Shown piece after piece: positions 44,480 to 52,428 of a DNA stretch of 64,000 nt. The notes under the pieces are model-generated. The model was not told where the DNA came from. It did no database searches and worked only from the letters and a program-made list of their open reading frames with translations. The stretch is from Pseudomonadota bacterium (GTDB lineage Bacteria > Pseudomonadota > Gammaproteobacteria > Xanthomonadales > Ahniellaceae). Each line of letters opens with the position of its first letter. Within the stretch, counting starts at the first letter, position 1. The position numbers were made by a program, and so were the translations under genes. Location: NCBI GenBank assembly GCA_022843465.1, contig JALHNO010000001.1, positions 136,787 through 200,786 on the forward strand, written 5' to 3'.

Positions 44480-45835
44480 TCAATCACTGCGCACCGCAGT
44501 TGACAAGGTAACCAGTTCTTCGGCGATGGTGGGATGCACCGCGACCGTGCGATCAAAATCCTCCTTGGTCGCGCCCATCGTAATCGCGATGGCCGCCAAC
44601 TGGATCAACTCGCCGGCCGCCGGCGCAACAATCTGGCAGCCGAGCACATGGCGACTGTCGCGCGCCACGACCAGCTTCATCAATACCTCGTCGGGTCGGC
44701 CCGCGAAGGCGGTTTGCATAGGGCGGAATCGGGTCGCGTAGATGCTGACCGGTTCCCGCGCGCGGGCAGACTCCTCGCTGAGCCCGACCGAACCCAGTTC
44801 GGGTTGGGTAAACACCGCGGTGGCCACCGCGTCGTAATCCAGCGCAGTGGGATTGTTCTTGAACACCGTCTCGACATAGGCCATGGCCTCGCGAATCGCG
44901 ACCGGAGTCAGGTTCAGCCGATCCGTGATATCGCCGATCGCATGCACGGATGACAACGCGGTCTGCGCGTAGCGATCGACCAGCACTTCGCCGCGCCCAC
45001 CGAGTTTGATGCCGGCCTGCTCCAGACCCATATCGGCCGTGTTCGGAGCGCGACCGGTTGCGAACAGCACCTGATCGAACTGTGCCCGTGTCCCGTCGCG
45101 AAACTGCGCGCAGATGCCGTCGCCCTCCCGAGACAACCCAGCCACCTCGTTGTTGAAGCCGATGCCAATTCCATTGGCCTGCATCTGCGCGGCAATCAGG
45201 GCAACGGCCTCGCTGTCGAAACCGCGCAGAATCTGGTCGCCACGATGGCAAAGCTGCACCGTGACGCCCATGCCATGCAGGATGCAGGCGAACTCGCAGG
45301 CGATATAGCCGCCACCGACAATCAGAATGCGCCGCGGCAGCTCGTCGAGATGGAACACCTCATTCGAGGTGATCGCCAGTTCGGCACCGGGTATCGTCAG
45401 GCGCACGGGGTGTCCGCCGGTCGCCAGCAGGATATGTCGCGCGGTTCTGCGACTGCCATCGGCCAGTTGCACCGTGTGGGCATCGATCAGGCGCGCGCGG
45501 CAATCAAAGGTGTGCACGCCGTTGCGCGACAGGATGCCGCGGTAGATCGCCTCCAGGCGGTCGAGCTCGGCATGCAGGCGGGGCTTGAAACTCTGCCAGT
45601 GAAAGCCGCCGCGCTCGACCTGCCAACCGTAGCGGCGCGCATCCTCGATCGAATTGCGGTATCCGGCGGCGAACACCATCAGCTTCTTCGGTACACAGCC
45701 GCGGATGACGCAGGTTCCGCCATAGCGATCCTGTTCGGCCAGGGCGACGCGAGCGCCGGTTTGCGCAGCGACCCGCGCCGCACGCACACCACCGGAGCCG
45801 CCACCGATGACAAACAGATCAAAATCGTAAGTCAT
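44480..45835 (-). CDS. gor: Glutathione-disulfide reductase
   Basis: 451-aa FAD/NADPH enzyme that reduces GSSG. It has the FAD-binding FVIGGGSGGVRAAR, the redox disulfide GGTCVIRGCVPKK (Cys42, Cys47), the NADPH-binding ILIVGGGYIACEFACILHGMG with downstream RGDQILRGFD, and the active-site His434 in AVHPTIAEE. Length and order fit GR. GGGAG lies before the ATG at 45835. The GST gene follows it. A repeat cluster lies upstream. Confidence 0.95.
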   Translation of the reverse strand: MTYDFDLFVIGGGSGGVRAARVAAQTGARVALAEQDRYGGTCVIRGCVPKKLMVFAAGYRNSIEDARRYGWQVERGGFHWQSFKPRLHAELDRLEAIYRGILSRNGVHTFDCRARLIDAHTVQLADGSRRTARHILLATGGHPVRLTIPGAELAITSNEVFHLDELPRRILIVGGGYIACEFACILHGMGVTVQLCHRGDQILRGFDSEAVALIAAQMQANGIGIGFNNEVAGLSREGDGICAQFRDGTRAQFDQVLFATGRAPNTADMGLEQAGIKLGGRGEVLVDRYAQTALSSVHAIGDITDRLNLTPVAIREAMAYVETVFKNNPTALDYDAVATAVFTQPELGSVGLSEESARAREPVSIYATRFRPMQTAFAGRPDEVLMKLVVARDSRHVLGCQIVAPAAGELIQLAAIAITMGATKEDFDRTVAVHPTIAEELVTLSTAVRSD

Positions 45836-45900
45836 GCCTGCTCCCTGAAGGACATCGGCAGGATAGCGGTGACGAGCATGATCGACGATGCGTCGGGCCA

Positions 45901-46060
45901 CGCGTTGATCCCGATCTTGTCCCGACGGGGACAACATCAACGTCAACATCAAACGCAGCGCGGCAAGCCACGCTCTACAACATCAACATCAACATCAAGC
46001 GCAGCGCGGCAAGCCACGCTCCATGGCGCTCAACAGCGGAGCTGGTCAATCCCCGTCAGG
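45901..46060. repeat. Composite repeat: two hexamer/GAGCGTGGCTTGC units plus CAGCGGAGCTGGTCAAT
   Basis: In this orientation, CAACATCAACGTCAACATCA is followed by CGCAGCGCGGCAAGCCACGC; the pair then repeats (CAACATCAACATCAACATCA at about 45979, then a second CAAGCCACGC). CATGGCGCTCAACAGCGGAG and CTGGTCAATC follow (from 46022). These are the reverse complements of the bricks at 34.2 and 59.4 kb and match those at 29.4 kb. The rest of 45836-46252 holds no supportable gene. Confidence 0.88.
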
Positions 46061-46252
46061 GAACAAGATCGAACGCAGCATCAGCCGCAGCGGGGCAAGG
46101 CGGTTTCAAGCCTGAAGCGCAACACCGGCCGAGCGGGCGGAAGCACGGCTCAGCTGCACACCCGCATCGGCATCGTGCCCAGGCGCTGACGCCGAATGCG
46201 TAGTCTCCGGTTCAGCGGCAGCGGCGGCGCCCGCAAGACGAAAGAGCCGTCG

Positions 46253-47260
46253 CTACGGCGTGTCGCCCTGATGCAGAATACGCTGACGCCAGTACGTCAG
46301 TACAAAAATCAGCACACTGACCAGCAGCGCGATGCCGAACACCCAACCCCGGTCGATTCCGGCGCGGCTGCTCCAGCCCAGTGCCACCATGTAGCCGGCC
46401 ATCAACCCCGCATAGACGACACCGTGCCTGATGAGCTGGCGGCGCTGCGATGAACTCTGCGCCCGCGCCATATGCATGCGGGTGTCGATCAGCACGGCCA
46501 GCACCACGACGCCGATGGCCGCAAACATCGAACCCAGCGCCGCCGACAGTTTGGCCAATCCGCTCTTCGCCGCCGAGTGCGCGGCGAGTGCACTGCCTGC
46601 TGCAGATGCCGGCTGAGTGACCGTCGCCAGCGCTGCCAGCACACTGGCGCCAAAGCCGACGCCGGGCGCTGTCTCGCTGGCGTAGCAGCTGATCTGCTGC
46701 TCGATGTCCTGCCGCATCTGATCGCGTGCCCGCTGCAGGCGTTTGCGCAGCGCGCTTTCGCTGATGCCGAGCAGACCGGCGGCGCGCTCGCTGCTGCTGC
46801 CTTCCCGGTAGTACAGCAGCACGGCCTCGCGCTGATCGGTGGCAAGCGCCTGCAACGCCGACCAGGCGATATTCTGACGCTGGCTTTGTTCGAGTGCTTC
46901 GCTGGGCCCTTCGGTCGAGCTCATCAGTTCGGCGGCAGTCTCGGCCGCCGCCATCGTCGCGACCGGCTGCAGACGTCGTCGACGCAGCAGATCGATTGCC
47001 TTGTTGCGCGCCACTTCACGCAACCACGGCGCGGGATTGAGCGTGTCGCCCAGGCTGGGCAGGCGACGCCAGGCTTCCAGATAGGTTTCCTGCGCGATGT
47101 CCTCACTGCTGGCCCGATCGCCGGTGATGGCGAGCGCAACCGCCGTCACCATGCCCTGGGTCAGAGCGACCAGGGTGGCGAATGCATCACGATCACCGGC
47201 GCGTGCGTCCCGCAGGGCGTCCAGCAGTTCCCGTTCAAGTGGATGGGCTATCGTGTTCAT
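46253..47260 (-). CDS. ECF sigma factor fused to a C-terminal membrane domain
   Basis: 335-aa protein. Residues 1-190 are a complete ECF sigma factor: region 2 (ASSEDIAQETYLEAWRRLPSL, WLREVARNKAIDLLRRRR) and region 4 (LATDQREAVLLYYREGSSSERAAGLLGISESALRKRLQRARDQM). The last about 130 residues hold an Ala-rich linker and three hydrophobic helices (AAIGVVVLAVLID, VVYAGLMAGYMVALG, GIALLVSVLIFVLTYW). A sigma factor tethered to the membrane could be kept inactive or released by proteolysis, as inference. No separate anti-sigma gene is seen. Confidence 0.85.
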   Translation of the reverse strand: MNTIAHPLERELLDALRDARAGDRDAFATLVALTQGMVTAVALAITGDRASSEDIAQETYLEAWRRLPSLGDTLNPAPWLREVARNKAIDLLRRRRLQPVATMAAAETAAELMSSTEGPSEALEQSQRQNIAWSALQALATDQREAVLLYYREGSSSERAAGLLGISESALRKRLQRARDQMRQDIEQQISCYASETAPGVGFGASVLAALATVTQPASAAGSALAAHSAAKSGLAKLSAALGSMFAAIGVVVLAVLIDTRMHMARAQSSSQRRQLIRHGVVYAGLMAGYMVALGWSSRAGIDRGWVFGIALLVSVLIFVLTYWRQRILHQGDTP

Positions 47261-47463
47261 GGAGTTCTCCGCTGATGATATCGACAGACACGCAGCAGGG
47301 CGGAAATTGTGACTGCGAGGGTTGCGGCCGGGTCCAGGTCCCTATGGCCAGCGAAGCAATTCCGTGTGGGGCGGCGCTGGCCCATGGCCCCATCGATTCC
47401 GCTGCTGCGCTGGTTGACCATGGCAACGCGGGGTACCGCGAGCAGCAGCTTGCGGGCGCCGGC

Positions 47464-48450
47464 TCAGCCATCAAACCGCGACCGCCGCATCGCGACCTCG
47501 GCGTTCGGCTGCAACGCGGTGATGCCCTGACGCGGCGGCAATACATCCGGAGTCTGGATATTCCAGGCCAGACCGAGGCGGCGCAGCAGGCAGATGAAGC
47601 CGTAGCCGATGTCGATCTGACCGGGGTAAAGCCCGTGCAGGGCCGAAGCCGGAAAGGCGTGGTGGTTGTTGTGCCAGCTCTCGCCCATCGAAGGAATCGC
47701 GGCCCAGGGCACGTTGTGCGCCTGCACCGCGCCCTGGTCGACCAGCCAGGTCTGCGGACCCTGCGAATGGCAGATGTAACCCACCCACCAGTGCATCGAG
47801 ACACCGGTAGCGACGCGCGCACAGACACCCCAGACCAGCCAGGGCATGCCGCCGATCGCGTACAGCAGGATGGCCAGTGGAACCTGCTGCAACATCCAGG
47901 TGCGTTGCAGGAAGCGATAAAACGGATCATCGCCGATGCCGGGCCCGGGATCGAAGCCGGGTGGCTGCTGCAACTGCAATCGACAATGCAGATTCCACCA
48001 GGCATCCTTCAGCATGCCCTGGCCATGGCAGAGATAGGGATGGCAGCGGCTCTGACGCTGCGCCCAGTCACGGAAATCATGCGACTGGATGACCCAGAAC
48101 GGACCCTGCATGCCGACCAGGGTGCCGAGCCAGACCAGCACGCGTTCCAGCCAGAGCGGACACTGAAACGTGCGATGGATCAGCCGGCGGTGGAAGCCGA
48201 CCGAGTGCCCGGCGAGCAGGGTGATTTCCAGCAGGATCAGGTACACCGCGAAGGCGCCCCAGCTGAAATAGAGTGGGCCAAGCAACACGGCGGTCAGCAG
48301 CATGCCGCCATTCCACAGCGAACGCGCGCGATCCCAGACCACCGTGCCCGCGAGCGGATCGGAGGCCGGATCGATGATCAGCGAGTTGACCTTGTAGGGA
48401 CCGCTGGCGGCATCATTGCGCGTATTGTCGGCGGACGACTCAGTGGGCAT
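47464..48450 (-). CDS. Acyl-CoA (fatty acid) desaturase-family protein
   Basis: 328-aa membrane di-iron enzyme of the delta-9-like desaturase family. Histidine boxes are visible: GHSVGFHRRLIH, a variant second box QSHDFRDWAQRQ and the third box ESWHNNHHAFP. Hydrophobic helices lie at about 50-75 and 195-235. The second box lacks the usual HRxHH pattern, so activity or substrate may differ. Its start overlaps the end of the upstream membrane/SRPBCC gene by 11 bp. Confidence 0.85.
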   Translation of the reverse strand: MPTESSADNTRNDAASGPYKVNSLIIDPASDPLAGTVVWDRARSLWNGGMLLTAVLLGPLYFSWGAFAVYLILLEITLLAGHSVGFHRRLIHRTFQCPLWLERVLVWLGTLVGMQGPFWVIQSHDFRDWAQRQSRCHPYLCHGQGMLKDAWWNLHCRLQLQQPPGFDPGPGIGDDPFYRFLQRTWMLQQVPLAILLYAIGGMPWLVWGVCARVATGVSMHWWVGYICHSQGPQTWLVDQGAVQAHNVPWAAIPSMGESWHNNHHAFPASALHGLYPGQIDIGYGFICLLRRLGLAWNIQTPDVLPPRQGITALQPNAEVAMRRSRFDG

Positions 48451-49501
48451 GGCGGGTCACCACGGCCGCTGTCGCCTGCGCCTGCCAGGCTGCCTCGCTG
48501 CGCGACTTGTACAGGCGCAGGCCGACTTCGCTCAGATTGCCGAGCAGCAATTGCGCGGCCCAGTCCGCATAGAAATTGAATTCGGTGGAGATCCGGTAGC
48601 GCACCTTCGTGGTCAGCAGCACACCGCCCGTGCCCGGAGTCAGCGTGTACGAGGTATCGATCAGATCGAAATAGTGGCCGCCGATCACCACATGATCGTC
48701 GAGTGCATGCCGCGGAAACGAATCGGCATCGAAGCGATAGGTCCAACGCAGATACTGCTCAGGCTGCCAGTCCTGGATCAGTTCATCGAAATGCACCTGG
48801 GCGCCCCAGGTTGAAGCGCGTACGCGACCCTCGGCTGTCTCGCGGGTCGCGCCGGACAGCGGCATCGGCACGCCAATGCGCATGGCCCAGGCATCGGCCA
48901 TCTCGGCTTCGGAAATCTGCTCGATGCCATTGAGTTGCTGCCAGATGGTCTCGGCTGGCGCGACGATCAGCACACTGCGCTCAATCTCGCCGATCTGGTG
49001 GCCGCGCGGCAGATGATCGGCGACCAGCACGATCACAAAGGGCAGGGCGGCAAAGCTGTACAGGGTGTGCCGCGGCCAGTGGGTCAGGCGGCAGATCGTG
49101 CCCATCAGCACGCCGCCGATGCCGCCCATGCAGGCAAACATCGGGACGATGACGATGGCGCAGATCAGGCCTTCGATCAGGATCAGCAGGGTCCCGGCAA
49201 CGAACAGGGTGGTGGCCAGCGCGGACGCGGCAAAGTAGTACCACCAGCTGCGCCGGGACTGCCGCTCGGCGAGATAGACGGTGATCATGCCCACCAGCAG
49301 GGGCGCGAAGAAGATGAAGGCTCCGGCCATCGCCGACCAGGATGAGCCGGCGGGTCCGGAAAACGCCAGCCGCAGCAGGATGCCGCCGATGGCACCCGCG
49401 ATGATCGGATAGCGCGCCAGCATCGGCAGCCGGCGCAGGCGTTCCTTCGCCCAGTGAACGGGTTCGGCCGGTTGCGGGTGTGGAGCCGGAGGTTTCGTCA
49501 T
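48440..49501 (-). CDS. Membrane protein with C-terminal SRPBCC-like domain
   Basis: 353-aa protein. The N-terminal half has about five membrane helices (YPIIAGAIGGILLRLAF, AGAFIFFAPLLVGMITVYLA, YFAASALATTLFVAGTLLIL, LICAIVIVPMFACMGGIGGVLM, LYSFAALPFVIVLVAD). The C-terminal half (about 185-340) looks like an SRPBCC/START-type lipid-binding fold (RSVLIVAPAETIWQQLNGIEQI, YFDLIDTSYTLTPGTGGVLL). It is co-transcribed with the desaturase gene, so a role in lipid handling is plausible but inferred. Confidence 0.78.
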   Translation of the reverse strand: MTKPPAPHPQPAEPVHWAKERLRRLPMLARYPIIAGAIGGILLRLAFSGPAGSSWSAMAGAFIFFAPLLVGMITVYLAERQSRRSWWYYFAASALATTLFVAGTLLILIEGLICAIVIVPMFACMGGIGGVLMGTICRLTHWPRHTLYSFAALPFVIVLVADHLPRGHQIGEIERSVLIVAPAETIWQQLNGIEQISEAEMADAWAMRIGVPMPLSGATRETAEGRVRASTWGAQVHFDELIQDWQPEQYLRWTYRFDADSFPRHALDDHVVIGGHYFDLIDTSYTLTPGTGGVLLTTKVRYRISTEFNFYADWAAQLLLGNLSEVGLRLYKSRSEAAWQAQATAAVVTRHAH

Positions 49502-49691
49502 GTCCGCAGAATCGAAAATCTCCGGCGCAGAGCCGGGTTCAGTCGAGCATGGTAAGCGCAATCGCATTGCAGGATCCGCTCGCCGTTGCCTTCCTGCGGA
49601 TGCGGCACCGCAACTGGCTTGCGGCTACGGTGTGTCCTGCCCATACTGGCGGGACTGCGCGCGCCGCGCCCTCCCGGATCGAGAATTCACC

Positions 49692-51686
49692 ATGCATCGA
49701 ACGCTGACTTCGCTGTTCGCGCTGAGCCTGTGCCTGCCGTGCGCAAACGCCATCGCAGCCAAGCCGGAGCCGGCCGACCAGGCACTGGCCCAGTCGATCG
49801 AACAGTTCCTCAAGCCATCCGAATTCCTGGATGTGAAGATCTCGCCCGACGGCAAGTACTTTGCGACTTCGATCATGCTCGCCGAGGACCGCGGCGCGCT
49901 GGCGATCCTGCGCCGCAGCGACATGAAGCTGACCGGCACCTTCAAGATGGGTGGGCGTGACATCGTCGAGTCGTTCGATTGGGTCAACAAGGAGCGCATC
50001 CTGCTGGGTATCGCCGAGAGCGAAGGCTCGCGCGATGCGCCCAGTTCGATGGGCGAGGTGTTCGGCGTCGACTTCGACGGCGGTGAGGCGCGCATGTTGG
50101 CCGGCGGCCGACGGCTGGGAACACGCGGACGGTCGATGGTGCGCAAGGACGCCAAGCTGGAGCGGATCTATGTCATCGACTCATTGCGCGACGATCCCGA
50201 CCACGTGCTGATCTATGTCTACCCGCTGGGTGGCAAGCAGGGCTCGTATCCGCGAATCGAGCGCATGCATGTGCGCGTTCCGGACCGGGAAGTGCTGGCA
50301 CGATCCCCGGTGCTCGATGGTGATTTCCTGGTCGACGATCAGCAGCGCGTACGCTTCGCCTGGGGACTGGACGAGCAGTTTGAACACACGCTCTATTATC
50401 GCGAAGACAATAACGCCGAGTGGCGGCATGTGCCTGATCCTGCCGGTCAGCAGCTCGAGCAGTATGCCGTTGGCATGAGCGCCGACGGCACTCTGGCCTA
50501 TCTGATGGCAGAGCAGAAGTCAGGTCCGAGCGAACTGGTTTCCTGGGATCCGAAGACCGGTGAGCGCAAGTCACTGGCCAGGAACTCCAAGGTCGATCCA
50601 TCCGGGCTGTTCTACAGCACCGACGGCAAGCACCTTCTGGGTGCGTATTTCGAGGACGGTCGGCCGTCGATCAGTGTTCTCGATGGTGCGCATCCTGATG
50701 TTGCGCTCTTGCGCACGCTCATGCAGGCCTTCCCCGGCGAACAAGTTGAAATCGAAAACGCCACCGACGACGGCGCGCTCGTCGTTTTCTCAGTGCGCTC
50801 GGATCGCCATCCCGGTGAATTTTTTCTGCATGATCGTGCCAGCGGCAAGAACTCCATGCTGCTCTCGCGGCGACAATGGATCAAGGCCGACAAGATGGCC
50901 GAAGTGCGACCAGTCGAGTACAAGGCGCGCGACGGGCAGCTTATTCAGGGCTTCCTGACCTTGCCGCCGGGGTCCAGCGGTCGATCGATGCCCCTGATCC
51001 TGAATCCGCATGGTGGTCCGATCGGGGTATACGACAGCTGGGGTTTCGATGAGGAGTTGCAGTTGCTGGCCAGCAAGGGCTACGCGGTGCTCCAGGTCAA
51101 TTTTCGCGGCTCGGGAAACTATGGCCGCAAGTTCCTGCGTCAGGGTTACCGGCAATGGGCCGGTCTGATGATCGATGACCAGACTGATGCGGTGCGCTGG
51201 GCTATCGCCGAGGGCATCGCCGATCCGGAACGTATCTGCATTTATGGCGCGAGCTATGGTGCCTACGCCGCGATGATGGGAACGATCCGTGAGCCCGATC
51301 TCTATCAGTGCGCCATCGGTTACGTCGGCGTCTACGATTTGCCACTGTTGCTGAAGGACGAAAGCGTTGCCGACTATCGGGCCAGCCGCGACTTCTTCCA
51401 CAAGACCCTTGGCAAGGAGCCGGAAGTGCTTTCCAGTATCTCGCCTACCATGCTGGCCGACAGAATCAAGGTGCCGGTCTTCCTCGCCGCTGGAGACGAG
51501 GATTGGCGCGCACCCAAGGAACATTCGGAACGGATGCGCAAGGCACTCAAGCGCGCTGGCAATAACCCGGAGTGGATGCTGGCGCTGCACGAGGGTCACG
51601 GTTTCTATCGGCTGGAGGTCAATCTGGAGTATTACACCCGCCTGCTGGCGTTTCTGGACAAGCACATCGGTGTCGAGTCGCGGTAA
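49692..51686 (+). CDS. Exported S9-family (prolyl oligopeptidase-like) serine peptidase
   Basis: 664-aa exported peptidase. Signal peptide (LTSLFALSLCLPCANAIAA), an N-terminal beta-propeller region (LDVKISPDGKYFATSIMLAE onward) and a C-terminal alpha/beta-hydrolase domain with ILNPHGGPIGVYDSWGF, nucleophile Ser521 in YGASYGAYAAMMG, Asp602 in AAGDEDWRAP and His636 in HEGHGF. This matches the S9C-type acylaminoacyl/dipeptidyl peptidase layout. The ATG at 49692 starts the signal peptide; the 64-codon upstream extension is unsupported. Confidence 0.92.
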   Translation: MHRTLTSLFALSLCLPCANAIAAKPEPADQALAQSIEQFLKPSEFLDVKISPDGKYFATSIMLAEDRGALAILRRSDMKLTGTFKMGGRDIVESFDWVNKERILLGIAESEGSRDAPSSMGEVFGVDFDGGEARMLAGGRRLGTRGRSMVRKDAKLERIYVIDSLRDDPDHVLIYVYPLGGKQGSYPRIERMHVRVPDREVLARSPVLDGDFLVDDQQRVRFAWGLDEQFEHTLYYREDNNAEWRHVPDPAGQQLEQYAVGMSADGTLAYLMAEQKSGPSELVSWDPKTGERKSLARNSKVDPSGLFYSTDGKHLLGAYFEDGRPSISVLDGAHPDVALLRTLMQAFPGEQVEIENATDDGALVVFSVRSDRHPGEFFLHDRASGKNSMLLSRRQWIKADKMAEVRPVEYKARDGQLIQGFLTLPPGSSGRSMPLILNPHGGPIGVYDSWGFDEELQLLASKGYAVLQVNFRGSGNYGRKFLRQGYRQWAGLMIDDQTDAVRWAIAEGIADPERICIYGASYGAYAAMMGTIREPDLYQCAIGYVGVYDLPLLLKDESVADYRASRDFFHKTLGKEPEVLSSISPTMLADRIKVPVFLAAGDEDWRAPKEHSERMRKALKRAGNNPEWMLALHEGHGFYRLEVNLEYYTRLLAFLDKHIGVESR

Positions 51687-51759
51687 ATCAGGACCGAGTG
51701 TCGGTTTTTGCTGGCGAATTGCGCTTGCATCTGTAATGACCCTGATCAGGATCCGACCC

Positions 51760-52272
51760 ATGCGAATTCTCAGCTGTTTTCTACTTGCCGTTCTGCTGAT
51801 GGCGCCGACGCTGGCCGTGGCCGGGGCTGCGCAGTCTCCATTCTTCGAATTGCGCGCGATCGGTAGCCCCGCCAGCGCCGGTTTGCCGCTGGTCGCGCGT
51901 GCCCTCTACCGGTTTTGCGTTTACGAGGAGATGATTGGCAGCAGCCAGGTGAGCCAGTCGGACGGCGTGGTGACGCTGACCGTTACCATGGTGCCGTTCC
52001 CCCCAGGCACGGCCTGCTTTACACCGCCGCCGCCAGATTTTTACGATTTCCCCCTGGGTAGCTTTGCCGAAGGCGACTACACCCTGATACTGGAGACGAT
52101 CAGCTCGATTCCCGGCCGGACCTATCTGCCGGTGAGCACCAGCTTCAGCGTCGGACCCGCCCTCCGCAGCGTGCCCACGCTATCGCCTGCGTCCTGGCTT
52201 GTCCTGGCCGCAGCGATGGTGCTGGTATTGGCGCGGTCGCGGCACCGTCTCGGCCAGTCCGGAGCCGATTGA
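51760..52272 (+). CDS. Exported protein with IPTL-type C-terminal sorting tail
   Basis: 170-aa protein with signal peptide (ILSCFLLAVLLMAPTLAVAGAA) and a small beta-rich domain with a Cys pair (RFCVYEEM, TACFTPPPP). The C-terminus is VPTLSPASWLVLAAAMVLVLARSRHR, closely matching the IPTL-CTERM model (IPTLSxW, hydrophobic helix, basic tail), an anchor of the exosortase-like type. No processing enzyme is found in this window. AGGA precedes the ATG at 51760. Confidence 0.8.
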   Translation: MRILSCFLLAVLLMAPTLAVAGAAQSPFFELRAIGSPASAGLPLVARALYRFCVYEEMIGSSQVSQSDGVVTLTVTMVPFPPGTACFTPPPPDFYDFPLGSFAEGDYTLILETISSIPGRTYLPVSTSFSVGPALRSVPTLSPASWLVLAAAMVLVLARSRHRLGQSGAD

Positions 52273-52428
52273 GAGCAGCACCTGCAGGTCGGGATGCTGC
52301 CGCTGCAGCTCAGCAGGACACTGAATCGATCCGGGCCAGTTTGACGCCGGCCGGCACGGTGTGCGGCAATGTCCGCATCCGCAACGCTTGTGCGTATGGG
52401 CAAGCGACCGATACGGAGAACACCTGTC

